From NCBI GenBank assembly GCA_963850345.1, contig CAWKKW010000006.1:372001-436000 (forward strand): a DNA stretch of 64,000 nucleotides. Reading direction: 5' to 3'. Every line of letters starts with the position of its first letter. Positions within the stretch are counted from its first letter, which is position 1. The position numbers and the translations under genes were made by a program. This document shows positions 52,193-62,538 of this stretch, piece after piece. Source of the DNA: CAWKKW01 sp963850345. Lineage in GTDB: Bacteria > Acidobacteriota > Terriglobia > Terriglobales > Acidobacteriaceae. The notes beneath the pieces were generated by a model, which had not been told where the DNA came from, searched no databases, and was given only the letters and a program-made list of their open reading frames with translations.

Positions 52193-53935
52193 CTAGTGGA
52201 TTTCGGGATCAATCACCGCGCGTCTCTGAGTGCGGAGAGGCTCTTCGAGAAAATCAAAGTCGCAGCCCTTATCTGCCTGCAGGACGTGGAGCTGATGCAA
52301 AACTCCGTATCCGCGCTCGAATCGCGGCCGAGGCGGTTTCCAACTTAGTTTCCGCCGCTGCATCACCTCATCGGAGATGATGAGATTGAGCTTGCGCGAT
52401 GGGATATCGAGCTCAATAAGGTCGCCGTCTTGCACTAGGGCTAAAGGTCCGCCGATGAAGGATTCAGGAGTAACATGCAGCACGCATGCGCCATAGCTCG
52501 TGCCACTCATGCGGGCATCGGAGATTCGCACCATGTCACGCACGCCGGCCATCAGCAGCTTCTTGGGTATCGGCAACTGCCCCCATTCGGGCATCCCGGG
52601 CGCCCCCACCGGTCCGGCGTTCTGCAAGACAATCACGGAGTCGGCCGTCGCATCCAAGGCGGGATCGTCGATCCGGGAGGCCATATCGTTGTAGTCGCGA
52701 AATACAACGGCAGGGCCGGTATGACGCTTTAAATTGGCGTCCATCGCGGGCGGCTTGATCACTGCGCCACCAGGGGCAAGGTTTCCGTAAAGAACCGCTA
52801 GGCCATCACTCTCGACAAGAGGATTCGAACGAGGTCGAATGACGTCTTGGTTGAAGATCTTCGCACTCCGGATGTTTTCCCCTATCGTTGCGCCGCTGAC
52901 AGTCTGTTGGCCGCCATCGATAAGGTCTCCCAACTCCGCAAGGAGCGCGGGAAGACCGCCGGCATAGAAGAAATCTTCCATCAGGTACTGGCCGGCCGGG
53001 CGAATGTTCGCGAGCACTGGAGTGCGGCGCGCGAGCTCGTCGAATCGCTGAAGGGTCAGATCGATGCCGGCACGCCGAGCAATGGCGATAAGATGGACCG
53101 TGGAATTGGTTGAACCGGCGAGGGCCAGAACGGCGGTGATGGCGTTGTCGAATGAACCAGCCGTCAGTAAATCGGAAGGCTTGATATCCTCCAAAACCAT
53201 ATCGACGATCCGTTTGCCCGTGAGAGATGCGTATTGACCGTGCCGCGAGTCGACTGCCGGAATCGAGGAGAGACCAGGCAGTGTGAGACCGAGTGCCTCC
53301 GCGGCACTGGTCATGGTGGAAGCCGTGCCCATGGTCATGCAATGACCGGGGGAGCGGGCGATCCCAGTCTCGATGCCTTCCCACTCGCACTGCGTAATAT
53401 TCCCTGCATTGAGTTCCGCTGCGTACTTCCAAACGTCGGTGCCACTGCCGAGTACCCTGCCATTCCAATCGCCTCGTAGCATCGGGCCAGCCGGCAGGTA
53501 GATGGCAGGAAGATTCATACTGAAGGCTCCCATTAGTAGACCGGGAGTCGTTTTGTCACAGCCCCCCATCAAGACAGCGCCATCGAACGGATAGGAGCGC
53601 AAGAGCTCTTCTACTTCCATTGCGAGAAAGTTTCGGTAAAGCATTGTGGTGGGCTTCTGAAATGGCTCGGACAAAGTCATGACAGGCATCTCGATGGGGA
53701 AGCCTCCACCCTGCCAAATACCGCGCTTGACTTCCTCGGCACGCTGCTTAAAGTGGGTGTGGCACGGGTTTATCTCACTCCAGGTGTTGACGACGGCGAT
53801 TACAGGCTTGCCGGCGTAGTCGGAGGCGGTGTAGCCCATCTGAGCGGTACGCGACCGATGACCGAAGGAGCGCAGATCCGTTGCTCCATACCATCGATGG
53901 CTCCGCAATTGCTCCGGGGTCTTCCGCGTCTTCAT
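52193..53935 (-). CDS. IlvD/Edd-family sugar-acid dehydratase (L-arabinonate dehydratase-like)
   Basis: A 580-residue Fe-S dehydratase. The ATG at 53935 with GGGAGA upstream gives the usual start of this subfamily (MKTRKTPEQLRSHRWYGATD); longer in-frame starts at 53953-53989 are less likely. Cluster Cys residues lie in SEINPCHTH, LMGGCDKTTPG and SPGHCMTMGTAST; the C-terminal SDARMSGTSYG is also diagnostic. Sugar-acid rather than branched-chain-amino-acid specificity is inferred from the HRWYG/RSFGHRSR start and the gene context. It converts an aldonate to a 2-keto-3-deoxy acid. Confidence 0.9.
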   Translation of the reverse strand: MKTRKTPEQLRSHRWYGATDLRSFGHRSRTAQMGYTASDYAGKPVIAVVNTWSEINPCHTHFKQRAEEVKRGIWQGGGFPIEMPVMTLSEPFQKPTTMLYRNFLAMEVEELLRSYPFDGAVLMGGCDKTTPGLLMGAFSMNLPAIYLPAGPMLRGDWNGRVLGSGTDVWKYAAELNAGNITQCEWEGIETGIARSPGHCMTMGTASTMTSAAEALGLTLPGLSSIPAVDSRHGQYASLTGKRIVDMVLEDIKPSDLLTAGSFDNAITAVLALAGSTNSTVHLIAIARRAGIDLTLQRFDELARRTPVLANIRPAGQYLMEDFFYAGGLPALLAELGDLIDGGQQTVSGATIGENIRSAKIFNQDVIRPRSNPLVESDGLAVLYGNLAPGGAVIKPPAMDANLKRHTGPAVVFRDYNDMASRIDDPALDATADSVIVLQNAGPVGAPGMPEWGQLPIPKKLLMAGVRDMVRISDARMSGTSYGACVLHVTPESFIGGPLALVQDGDLIELDIPSRKLNLIISDEVMQRRKLSWKPPRPRFERGYGVLHQLHVLQADKGCDFDFLEEPLRTQRRAVIDPEIH

Positions 53936-54003
53936 TGGTTTCTCCCACGCCATAGAGCTCATGGTTTGCAAATTCAGTGGACGGTTCACCCTGCGAGTGG
54001 AAC

Positions 54004-54741
54004 TTACGATGGCTCGGTGCTTTCATCGAGGGCGCGATTCCGAGCATTTGTGATGTGAAGGCGCATGGCAATGCGAGCTTCCTCCCGCTCTCCTTCACGG
54101 ATTGCGCAGAGAACACGAGAGTGCTCGGCTTGAACAAGATTCAGGCGGTCTTTATTACGAGAGAGAGAAATGTGACGCGTGATATTCATGCCGTTCCAGA
54201 TGTGCATATGAAGTGCCTGGAGCGTTTGAATGAAGATCTGATTGCGGGTTGCAGCGGCGATTGCTGCGTGAAACCGAATATCCTCCTGGATCCCGAGTTG
54301 TCCCGCGGCATTGACATGATTCAACTCGTCAAAAGCCTCGGCAATTGATTTCAGGTCGTCCTCCCTTCGGCGTTGGGCGGCCAGCGAAGCAGCCTCGCCT
54401 TCGAGACCTATACGGAACTCGAAGCAACGCATCAAGTCGGCGATACCCCCGATGGGCGACAAACGCAGGAACTCACGTCCCGGCTGCCTTTGAACGTAGG
54501 TGCCCGCGCCCTTCCGGGTCACCGTCACTCCATCAGCATGAAGCCTGGCAAGTGCCTCCCGCACTACCGCCCGAGAGACACCGAAATCGGTACACAACTG
54601 ATTCTCAGAAGGCAGTCTGTCGCCGACGCGAGATTCTCCATCGACGATTTGCCCCAGAATTCGCTCATAGATTCCGTCCGCCAATCGGCTAGGGCCTTCG
54701 GCGGAAGCTACATCAACGACAGGAGCTCCGCTTGTCACCAT
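54004..54741 (-). CDS. FadR/GntR-family repressor of the sugar-acid operon
   Basis: A 245-residue regulator: wHTH (YERILGQIVDGESRVGDRLP, LCTDFGVSRAVVREALARL, TVTRKGAGTYVQ) and a C-terminal FCD helical bundle (CFEFRIGLEGEAASLAAQRR, RFHAAIAAATRNQIF, EHSRVLCAIREGEREEA), with the Asp/His pattern that usually binds a metal and an acidic ligand. It is the first gene of a leftward group with the dehydratase (69 bases to its chosen start) and the RraA-like gene. It likely senses the sugar acid that they degrade. Confidence 0.9.
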   Translation of the reverse strand: MVTSGAPVVDVASAEGPSRLADGIYERILGQIVDGESRVGDRLPSENQLCTDFGVSRAVVREALARLHADGVTVTRKGAGTYVQRQPGREFLRLSPIGGIADLMRCFEFRIGLEGEAASLAAQRRREDDLKSIAEAFDELNHVNAAGQLGIQEDIRFHAAIAAATRNQIFIQTLQALHMHIWNGMNITRHISLSRNKDRLNLVQAEHSRVLCAIREGEREEARIAMRLHITNARNRALDESTEPS

Positions 54742-55165
54742 GACGACCTCTGAAAGTTAGATTGCGTCTCACTTTTCGGCTCCTAGGTAGGTGGGAAATG
54801 CAATCTCCCCTCCAATCTTGCAAAGTCTTCGATTGGATGTCAAACAGTTGTCCGATAGGTTGCGGGCTCTTGTCCTAGCGCCGGAGAGATACAAGTTTGG
54901 CAACGGCATGCTGAATTCGACTGCTTTAAATTTTTTCCTAAATTGCAATATCGCCTCCCTAGAGCTGCGAGACCGTTAGCTTTTCACGGGAGAGACGCTG
55001 AGCTTCGTGACATGAGCGCAAGATCATGGCTCCATCTGGAAGTACTGTCTGACAACCTGCTTGATATGACACCTGTTTTATTCTCAACGGTACGCTGAAG
55101 GTCGCCTTTGACTTGGATACAGGGAAAACGCTTAGGCCTCTTCTCCCTGCTAGTGACACGAGTCA
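54742..55165. other. Intergenic region between the FadR-type gene and the TonB receptor gene
   Basis: 424 bases. It must hold the promoter of the repressor-dehydratase operon. No convincing palindrome or terminator was picked out by eye; short frames only. Confidence 0.35.
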
Positions 55166-58100
55166 TTACCAGATGAGCTTGAATGCAAGTTGAATCTCTC
55201 GAGGGTCGGTCGTGGTCTTGTCGATTGCACCGGCTCCATCCTGGGGTGCGTACGACAGGGATCCATTGGCCGCCGTGGCCGGGGCGAAAAGCGTCGTGTT
55301 GTCCAACGGTGATTGAAAATTCGAGTGGTTTAGAACATTAAAAAACTCCACTCGAAGTTGAGTGCTGAAGCTCTCGGATATCCGTTTGAAAGCAGTGTTC
55401 TTGAAGACAGAAAAGTCGAGGTTTCTAAGCCCAGGCCCGGCCATCACATTTCGCCGGGCGTTTCCCACCTTGTTTATGCAGGTCGGAAATGCCAGAGCGG
55501 GATTGCAATATTGGTTGTAAAAAGCCTGCGATGGGGCCGTCGGCATCTGAAAGCAATTTGTCTTGATGTAGTGATTCAGATTCCCAGGATTCACCAGCGA
55601 TTTGCAGCCCACAGTCGAGAGCCGGTCGGGGAACGAAAATGGATCACTACTGTTTTCTCCAACAGCGTCGCCTCCGACCAGCACGGTAAAAGGCTGACCA
55701 TCTTGGGCGCTGAAAATGCTACCCAGCTCCCATCCTCCCAGCAGCTTTTGGTCGAACGCTCTGGAAATGCGAGGGGAAGGAAGGTCCCACATCGCGCTGA
55801 GCGATAGCACGCGCGGAGTGTTGAAGTCGGAGGGGGCCTTATCAAGCCTCAGATCCCACCATGGAAGGCTGCTGAGGGAATTTCCGTAAGAGTCCGAACC
55901 AGCGCCGCTGGAACTAGTATCGAGACTCTTTGACCAAGTATAAGAACCCTGGAACTGGACTCCTTTACTCATGCGCTTGGTCACTCCCACCTGCATCGCG
56001 TGGTACGAGGAGCTACCGTTCCACCAGAGCGAATGTATCCCGCCAAAATTGGGGTTGAGCGTGGACAGCGGGCCTGCGGGGGAGTAGGGAAAGACCCATC
56101 CATCGGACGTCAATCTGGGAAGGGTCAAGTCTGCGTCATCTACCTTGAATTGATGATGCAATCCGCGAGAGCCAACGTAACCAACGATAATCCCGATGTT
56201 CGGCGTCACTTCGCGCTGTACATTCAGGTCCCACGTCATTACGTAATTGCGATGAGGATTTTGCTGGACGAAGGACGTGTTCGCAGATTGGGGAGTTAAA
56301 AGAGAGTAACCGCCGGAGTAAAAGGCGCCTTGCAGGCCCGTTTGCACCGACCCCCCTTGATTGAATGGCGCCGCATTCGCTTCAAGCAAATCCACAACGT
56401 AGGGAAGTGGCAAAACGTCAAAGATTCCAAAGGCTGCGTGCACGATTGTTTTCGAGTCACCGATAGGATCCCATGCTAAACCGAGGCGGGGCTCGAAATT
56501 TCGCAGCGTGGGGTTCTCGAAGAGTTGACCACCTATCTTTGGTTTGGCGTCAGTAAGATTACGCAAGCTGACATACCTACCATTTACCTCGTGCGGTACG
56601 GTCGACATTTCATACCGCAGTCCCGCGTCAATGGTGAGGTTCTTTCGAATCCTCCAATTGTCCTGGATGTATGTACCTACGATCACCTGGTGCACATCAC
56701 GTGGCGGAATAGTACCTATCCCGGCAATGAAACTTAGCGGCTTGTTAGTCAGGAAATCAGAGAGCGATCCAAATGCCCAGTCTCCCGTGCCAGAGGTGTT
56801 ATCCGTATTGTTTCGGATGTTCTCAACCGCAACGCCGAACTTGAAACTGTGCTTCTGGCGAGTCCAGAATGCATCATCATACGCCTGGAAGGAGGTATAG
56901 CCATGGAAGACAGAAGATGCGCCTCCGACACCGCCCGGCATGGTTGTGAAGCCTGACATAAAGACGCGTCCGGCATTTCGTCCTGGGATAACGGCGAAGG
57001 ACTTATCCGTTGCCAGAGAGCTCACGGCGCGCATACTTTGATTGATGGAGCCTGCGACGCGGTTTGCTCCCATATGAAAGGAATTCAACAGTGCGGGACT
57101 GAAGATGTGAGTTTCCTCCAGTGCTACGGTTTGTCGCCGAATGTGATGTCCGTACGAAGATATGTTCATTTGATCGGGTGCGGAGAACCGTGTGTCATCG
57201 AATAGATAGGTCCCCGAGACGCTGTTCTCCGAGGAGATCGTGTGATCAAGCCGGGTTGTGAAAAAGTTTTCCGTGATCGCTTGTTGGCCGGTAAAAGAGT
57301 AAATGCCAGCGTCGTTGCCCACGGCCGTCTGGACGTTTGGAAGTGGATACAGCTTTAAGTACTTGGCGGCTGAAGAGTCAACCTGTACCGGCCCTGTAGA
57401 GAGATTGCCGCTTCGGGCGGACGCAGAGGGGACGATAGCTTGAGTCGCTATTCCTTTGCTCTGTCTTATGCCTTCGTAGTCACCAAAAACGAAGAGACGA
57501 TCCTTAAGCACCGGGCCGCCTCCCGATCCGCCAAATTGATTTCTACTGAACGGCGCCTTGTACGGATTTCCGTTCGGGTCGTAATCGAAGTAGTTCCTCG
57601 CGTCCAGGACGCTATTCCTGGCAAACTCGTATGCGCTCCCGTGAAACACATTCGTTCCTGACTTGGTGATCGCGTTGATTACACCACCCGAAGTCCTGCC
57701 GTACTGCGCGGTATAGTTGCTTGTGATCACCGAAAACTCCTGGACCGCATCGACTCCGAGCGCTCCGCCGAGCACATTACTAGGACCCCCGTTCGCATAA
57801 TCGTTCACACTGACACCATCTAGGCGGTAGTTGTTTTGCACCGGTCTGCCGCCGCTGATTGAGAGCTGGGCTCCAAAACCTTTCAATCCTCTGTCCAATC
57901 CCGAAGACGCATTGAACGAACTCTCCAGTCGCACAACGCCTGGTTGAAGAGCAGCCAGGTCTGTCCAGCTACGTCCATTCAAGGGCAACTCTCTAACGGT
58001 GGTGGAGTCCACAACGCTCGTCAGCTCCGAGGAACTGAGCTCAATCGTCGGAGCTCTTTCGTCAATCGTCACCTGTTCGGTGATTTGCCCGATTCTCATG

Positions 58101-58441
58101 CGAACGTCTACAGTCTGCTCCGCGCCCACGTTGAGCGTGAGGCCAGTGCGAGAGAATGTGGCGAACCCCGAAGCAGTGACCGTAATCTCATAGGGGCCAG
58201 GAGGCAAATCCGGTGCAGTATAAGTACCGTCCTTGCTTGTAACTGATGTACGAGTTATTCCAGTTTCCTGGTTTTCGATGACCACGTTAGCAGAGGGCAG
58301 AACCAGCCCTGTAGCATCGGTGACAGTTCCCGACAGCGTAGCTCCCGTTACCTGGGCGACGATGATCGCTGCAGGTTGAAACGTCAAAACCAGCGTACCG
58401 ACCACAAACACGAGATAAATTCTCTTGAGCTTCAATCTCAT
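55166..58441 (-). CDS. TonB-dependent receptor, Oar-like, with carboxypeptidase-regulatory N-terminus
   Basis: A 1091-residue outer-membrane protein. A signal peptide is followed by a carboxypeptidase-regulatory-like beta-sandwich (ATLSGTVTDATGLVLPSANV, GTYTAPDLPPGPYEITVTASG), then a plug (VVDSTTVRELPLNGRSWTDL, GVDAVQEFSVITSNYTAQYG, GGVINAITKSGTNVFHGSAY) and a large barrel ending in FKLIW. The architecture is a hallmark of Acidobacteria and resembles SusC-like importers without a SusD partner. It lies between the sugar-acid operon and the divergent hydroxyacid dehydrogenase gene, so it may import the substrate. Confidence 0.92.
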   Translation of the reverse strand: MRLKLKRIYLVFVVGTLVLTFQPAAIIVAQVTGATLSGTVTDATGLVLPSANVVIENQETGITRTSVTSKDGTYTAPDLPPGPYEITVTASGFATFSRTGLTLNVGAEQTVDVRMRIGQITEQVTIDERAPTIELSSSELTSVVDSTTVRELPLNGRSWTDLAALQPGVVRLESSFNASSGLDRGLKGFGAQLSISGGRPVQNNYRLDGVSVNDYANGGPSNVLGGALGVDAVQEFSVITSNYTAQYGRTSGGVINAITKSGTNVFHGSAYEFARNSVLDARNYFDYDPNGNPYKAPFSRNQFGGSGGGPVLKDRLFVFGDYEGIRQSKGIATQAIVPSASARSGNLSTGPVQVDSSAAKYLKLYPLPNVQTAVGNDAGIYSFTGQQAITENFFTTRLDHTISSENSVSGTYLFDDTRFSAPDQMNISSYGHHIRRQTVALEETHIFSPALLNSFHMGANRVAGSINQSMRAVSSLATDKSFAVIPGRNAGRVFMSGFTTMPGGVGGASSVFHGYTSFQAYDDAFWTRQKHSFKFGVAVENIRNNTDNTSGTGDWAFGSLSDFLTNKPLSFIAGIGTIPPRDVHQVIVGTYIQDNWRIRKNLTIDAGLRYEMSTVPHEVNGRYVSLRNLTDAKPKIGGQLFENPTLRNFEPRLGLAWDPIGDSKTIVHAAFGIFDVLPLPYVVDLLEANAAPFNQGGSVQTGLQGAFYSGGYSLLTPQSANTSFVQQNPHRNYVMTWDLNVQREVTPNIGIIVGYVGSRGLHHQFKVDDADLTLPRLTSDGWVFPYSPAGPLSTLNPNFGGIHSLWWNGSSSYHAMQVGVTKRMSKGVQFQGSYTWSKSLDTSSSGAGSDSYGNSLSSLPWWDLRLDKAPSDFNTPRVLSLSAMWDLPSPRISRAFDQKLLGGWELGSIFSAQDGQPFTVLVGGDAVGENSSDPFSFPDRLSTVGCKSLVNPGNLNHYIKTNCFQMPTAPSQAFYNQYCNPALAFPTCINKVGNARRNVMAGPGLRNLDFSVFKNTAFKRISESFSTQLRVEFFNVLNHSNFQSPLDNTTLFAPATAANGSLSYAPQDGAGAIDKTTTDPREIQLAFKLIW

Positions 58442-58661
58442 AGCAACCTCGGGGACTGGAAGTGATTCCGTGCAGTTGCGGTGGACAGTCGTTCACTTCG
58501 CGTGCGAGTGTGATAAGGGACAAAAGCAATAGTTGTCAAGCAGGATTTTGAACCTGCCAGACAGGAGGAGTCGGGCGTTGCGTTTCTCAGCGGCTCGCAG
58601 AGCCGCATTCGGCAGTACCTGCTAAGGGGGAACCCTGTTAATTCTAGGATCGGGCAATACG

Positions 58662-59654
58662 ATGACGCATACAGTATTGATAACTGTTAATTTTTTTGAC
58701 GAAGCAGCGGTTGCACTCCTCGCATCGAGAGGTTGTCGTACTGTTGAAGCAAGGATGCTTCCAGGCTTACGAGACGGGGATCTTTCGCAACCTGATCTGC
58801 TGGATCTGGGAAAAGATGCGGATGCCTGGATCGTGGGTACGTCGAAGGTAACGCGACAGCTATTAGAGCATTTGCCCAAGCTACAGATCATCGCTCGTCG
58901 TGGCGTCGGCTACGACAGGGTGGACTTAGAGGCGGCGCGCGAGCTTGGTCGTGTCGTAACGATTTCTCCAGGCGGAAATGAGGAGGCTGTCGCGGACCAC
59001 GCTGTAATGTTGATGCTTGCAGTGGGCAGAAGTGTATGCGAGTTCAGTCAATCCATGCGGACGGGGAACTGGACTGTCAAAGTTGGCACAGGCCTCCATG
59101 GCAAGACAGTCGGGATCTTAGGATTCGGTCAAATCGGGCGAGCCGTGGCGAAGAGGCTGGAAGGTTTCAATGCGCAGATCCTTGCTTACGACGAGCGTAT
59201 CGATCCCGAATACGCCGAATCTCACCATATCAAGTTCGCGAGTCTGAACGAAACTCTTACCCAGAGCGACTATGTGACTCTCCATCTGCCGCTCAATCCT
59301 GGAACGCAACACGTTATTGGATCGGACGCATTTCGACGTATGAAGCCCGGCGCAATTCTGGTCAATACAGCGCGCGGCGGCCTGGTCGATGAGAGAGCCC
59401 TGCTCAGAGCTTTAGATTCGGGGCATCTCGCCGGAGCGGGACTGGATGTGTTCGAGGTCGAGACGGATGAACGACAAAAGGAAACAGCAACGGAATTATG
59501 CCTCAGACCAAACGTAGTGGCGACCCCGCATGTTGCGGGTTTCACAGCCGATGCACTGAACCGCGCGAACCACATTGCTGCTGAGGCGGTTCTCGCGGTC
59601 TTTTCGGGTGGTTCGCTACCTTCGAGTTGGGTCGTGGCGGACGGAAGAAAATAG
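58662..59654 (+). CDS. D-2-hydroxyacid dehydrogenase (phosphoglycerate dehydrogenase-like)
   Basis: A 330-residue NAD-dependent enzyme. Substrate-domain start (LITVNFFDEAAVALLASRG), RRGVGYDRVDLEAAR, the Rossmann signature VGILGFGQIGRAVAKRLEGF, VTLHLPLNPGTQHVIG, NTARGGLVDERALLRAL with the catalytic Arg, the Glu in DVFEVE and the His in ATPHVAGFTADAL. Likely reduces or oxidises a 2-keto/2-hydroxy acid of the neighbouring pathway. It is divergent from the TonB receptor (220-base shared promoter region). Not fused to an ACT domain, so not a SerA. Confidence 0.9.
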   Translation: MTHTVLITVNFFDEAAVALLASRGCRTVEARMLPGLRDGDLSQPDLLDLGKDADAWIVGTSKVTRQLLEHLPKLQIIARRGVGYDRVDLEAARELGRVVTISPGGNEEAVADHAVMLMLAVGRSVCEFSQSMRTGNWTVKVGTGLHGKTVGILGFGQIGRAVAKRLEGFNAQILAYDERIDPEYAESHHIKFASLNETLTQSDYVTLHLPLNPGTQHVIGSDAFRRMKPGAILVNTARGGLVDERALLRALDSGHLAGAGLDVFEVETDERQKETATELCLRPNVVATPHVAGFTADALNRANHIAAEAVLAVFSGGSLPSSWVVADGRK

Positions 59655-59747
59655 GATGAAGGTCGTCATCCTGCACTTCTTCCGTGCGAGAAGAGTGCGA
59701 TTCATCACTCGCATTCACAATCCTTTCCGACCAGCCTCATACCTTGC

Positions 59748-60785
59748 CTATTTTGCCAGCTGGTGCGCTACCACGAGGACCATGAATGTGCCTGGCTTGA
59801 CGACCGGCCGGCCTCTCGCATCGGTTTTAGATGGATCGAATTCGGCTGTTGGCAGGTAGATTCGGTGCTCGTCAGGGTCCAATCCCATGGTGCTTGCGCC
59901 CCGCAGCGTCTTCACCGTCTGCACAATCTCATACTTTCCCGAACGATGGCTTGCCACAGCCAGGGTGCCATCGCGGCAACTTGCCAGGAGTTCATCGCCA
60001 TCCAGTTTGGTCGCATCCACGGTTTCCCCAATAGGAAGGTCCGACAAAACCTTGCCATCTTCAGTGCTCATTACGATCAGCTTTTGTGGCTTCCTGCAAC
60101 CGATGATCAACCGATGATTTTTCCTGTCAATCGACATGCCCACCGGTGCCCCACCAGGCGCCACAGGCCATCGGGCGACCACCTTGCGGCTTTTCATATC
60201 CACAACCGCCACGACGTCCTTGTCCATCAGGTTCACGTACACCCGGCCATTCCCATCGGCCGCAAGAAACTCCGGAGCTCCATTCAAGTCAATCGGCGTC
60301 TCAAACTTTCCGGTGGCTAGATCGATGTCCGGCCGGAATGAGATCAGAACCCCTTTGTCTCCGGAATCCAGCAAAATGAGCCCGCTAGTTGGGTCGAAGA
60401 TGATGCCATCAGAGTCAGGAACCGTAGCGATCCTGCCCAGAATGGCGTATGTCTTCAGATCGAACACCACTACCTGTCCCTCACCCCCACCGTCACTGAT
60501 GAAGCCTCTTCCGGCGTCAGGAGCGATCGCGACACCATGAGCGTTCTTCTGGCCGGGAATGTCCGCCAGGACTTTGCCCGAATCCGCATCGATCACCATG
60601 GTGTGCGTGGTCCGGGGAACAAACAGGCGGTGCGTCTGCGAGTCCACCGTAAGGTAGTCCCAAGAACCCTCCCCGCCGATGTGGAAGGTCTTTACAACAA
60701 CCCAATCCGACTTCGCAAAGGCCACACCAAACCCCGCGACCAACACAAATATAGTCGCGGACAGCACCATTCTGTTCAGTCTCAT
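59748..60785 (-). CDS. Secreted YncE-like beta-propeller protein
   Basis: A 345-residue protein. The ATG at 60785 has AGGAGG seven bases upstream and gives the signal peptide RMVLSATIFVLVAGFGVAFA. Mature repeats follow the NHL/YncE blade pattern (GSWDYLTVDSQTHRLFVPRT, PGQKNAHGVAIAPDAGRGFI, VPDSDGIIFDPTSGLILLD, GVPVGMSIDRKNHRLIIG-like, GASTMGLDPDEHRIYLPT). Such propellers are periplasmic or extracellular; function is usually undefined, lactonase-like activity being one option in a sugar-acid cluster. It converges with the hydroxyacid dehydrogenase gene. Confidence 0.82.
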   Translation of the reverse strand: MRLNRMVLSATIFVLVAGFGVAFAKSDWVVVKTFHIGGEGSWDYLTVDSQTHRLFVPRTTHTMVIDADSGKVLADIPGQKNAHGVAIAPDAGRGFISDGGGEGQVVVFDLKTYAILGRIATVPDSDGIIFDPTSGLILLDSGDKGVLISFRPDIDLATGKFETPIDLNGAPEFLAADGNGRVYVNLMDKDVVAVVDMKSRKVVARWPVAPGGAPVGMSIDRKNHRLIIGCRKPQKLIVMSTEDGKVLSDLPIGETVDATKLDGDELLASCRDGTLAVASHRSGKYEIVQTVKTLRGASTMGLDPDEHRIYLPTAEFDPSKTDARGRPVVKPGTFMVLVVAHQLAK

Positions 60786-61126
60786 GTTTATCCTCCTGTT
60801 CATTGCTACCCTTCTTCAACTCGCATACTGGGAAGTTTCGAACCTCCCACAGCTCGACAGGTACCCTCAGCCCAAACATCTTGTCTGACAGACATCGGTT
60901 GTAAGCTGGCTCGAGTTTCGCTGTCAAGCGGCTTAGCATTGCCGTTAGCGGTGTAAATCTCAACTTTCGGCCCGAAAGACCCCATTTTTGACAGTTCAGG
61001 CAAGCGCCGCTACTATGTCTGACATCTCGCTTCCGGTCCTCATCTGGCGAGCGAAATAGTGCATCCAGCGCGCTTCGGCATTGAACAAAATACTCGTGAA
61101 CTGATTCGATCCCTAAGAGGAACTCG
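60786..61126. other. Divergent promoter region of the YncE-like and enolase-superfamily genes
   Basis: 341 bases. No gene or clear operator was identified. AAGAGGA shortly before 61127 is the ribosome site of the enolase-superfamily gene. Confidence 0.35.
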
Positions 61127-62422
61127 ATGAACAGTATGTCCCGTACCCTTTCGCGACGCAGGTTCTTGACCACGGCGGCGGCCGCCACTTTCATGGCTTC
61201 CTTCAACCTGCTGGCGGAGCCGTCGATGCGGCGCAGCAAAATTCGAGACATCCGGTGCATGGTCCTGTCCGGGGACCGGACGTATACCTTTGTGAAAGTC
61301 ATTGCAGACAATGACATGTTTGGAATCGCCGAAGCTTATGGCAGCCCTGCCATTGGAACAAAGCAGCAAATACTCGAATTGAAGCCTTTGTTAGTGGGAA
61401 AGGATCCGCTGGGCATCGACGCGATTTATACGGAGTTGGGTAGAGGCGGCAAGAGCCTTGCAGGGACGCGGACGGATGGTTCCGCCCACATGCTGATGCG
61501 TGCAGCAAGCGGGATCGAAATGGCATTGTGGGACCTGGCCGGCAAGATTCTCGGCGTTCCTACCACAACACTCCTCGGAGGAAAATTCCGCGACAAAGTC
61601 CGAGTGTACGATCATGCCTCCCCTCGAGACATGCTGGACAAGGCGTCGTGTCGGGAATGGGCAGGCAAGATCAAGTCTGATCCAAGCGGCTTTACAGCAC
61701 ACAAAATCGGGGCACGTTCAAACGACCTTTCCTCCTTGAAGTCCAAAACCGCAGATCCTGCGCGCAGCGCCGGCGACTATAACAGGGTGCTTACGACAAA
61801 GGAGCTACTCGACATCGGGAAGGGATTTGAAAATTGCCGCGAGGCAATTGGCTGGGATCATGACATTATGGTGCACTGCCATTGGGAGTATGACCTGCGC
61901 ACATCGATTCAACTGGCGCAGGTCGTTGAGCCTATAAAGCCGCTTTGGCTAGAAGATCCGCTCGGCGTTGACTACACCGATTCCTGGAAGCGGCTGGTAG
62001 CGGCTTCGCCCGTTCCCATCTGCACCGGTGAGAATCTGGAACGCAGGGCTGGGTTCAACGACTTCATCATCAACCAGGCTTTAGACATTCTCAATCCCGA
62101 TCTTCGCAATAGTGGCGGCTTCCTCGAGACGAAACGCATTGCCGATATGGCGGACATTTATGGCCTGCCCATGGCGACTCACAATACAGGAAGTCAGCTG
62201 AATACATGGGCAGTGTGCCAATGGGCGGGCTCCATACGCGACTACCTGGCGTGCGAGACCATAACCGGCCAGGGCGGCTGGATGGATCAACTGCTTCAGC
62301 TCGATGAGCCCTATATCAAAGAAGGATTTATCCGCGTCCATGACCAACCCGGCCTTGGCGCCGAACTGAATCCCGATGTGGTCAAAGCCCATCTTGCCGA
62401 AGGTGAGATCTGGTGGGGATAG
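61127..62422 (+). CDS. Enolase-superfamily (mandelate racemase-like) protein with Tat signal
   Basis: A 431-residue protein. It begins with a twin-arginine signal (SRTLSRRRFLTTAAAATFM), unusual for this normally cytoplasmic superfamily. The capping domain (RDIRCMVLSGDRTYTFVKV) and barrel follow: ASGIEMALWDLAGKILGVP, FTAHKIGARSND with a candidate catalytic Lys, HCHWEYDLRTSIQLA, LWLEDPLGVDYTDSWKRL, ICTGENLERRAGFNDF and ATHNTGSQLN. Acidic metal ligands are visible in the WLEDPL and TGENL strands. It likely dehydrates or epimerises a sugar acid outside the cytoplasm. The MFS gene follows after 116 bases. Confidence 0.85.
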   Translation: MNSMSRTLSRRRFLTTAAAATFMASFNLLAEPSMRRSKIRDIRCMVLSGDRTYTFVKVIADNDMFGIAEAYGSPAIGTKQQILELKPLLVGKDPLGIDAIYTELGRGGKSLAGTRTDGSAHMLMRAASGIEMALWDLAGKILGVPTTTLLGGKFRDKVRVYDHASPRDMLDKASCREWAGKIKSDPSGFTAHKIGARSNDLSSLKSKTADPARSAGDYNRVLTTKELLDIGKGFENCREAIGWDHDIMVHCHWEYDLRTSIQLAQVVEPIKPLWLEDPLGVDYTDSWKRLVAASPVPICTGENLERRAGFNDFIINQALDILNPDLRNSGGFLETKRIADMADIYGLPMATHNTGSQLNTWAVCQWAGSIRDYLACETITGQGGWMDQLLQLDEPYIKEGFIRVHDQPGLGAELNPDVVKAHLAEGEIWWG

Positions 62423-62538
62423 AAGCCCGGGCAAGAAGCGAGGCCCGGAAGGGTTGTGACTCTCCTCAAGAGCTTAATTGAGTGGCCTGATAACCAATTC
62501 ATTTCGATTTGATCATCAAGCTGCAGAGAGGATCCCAA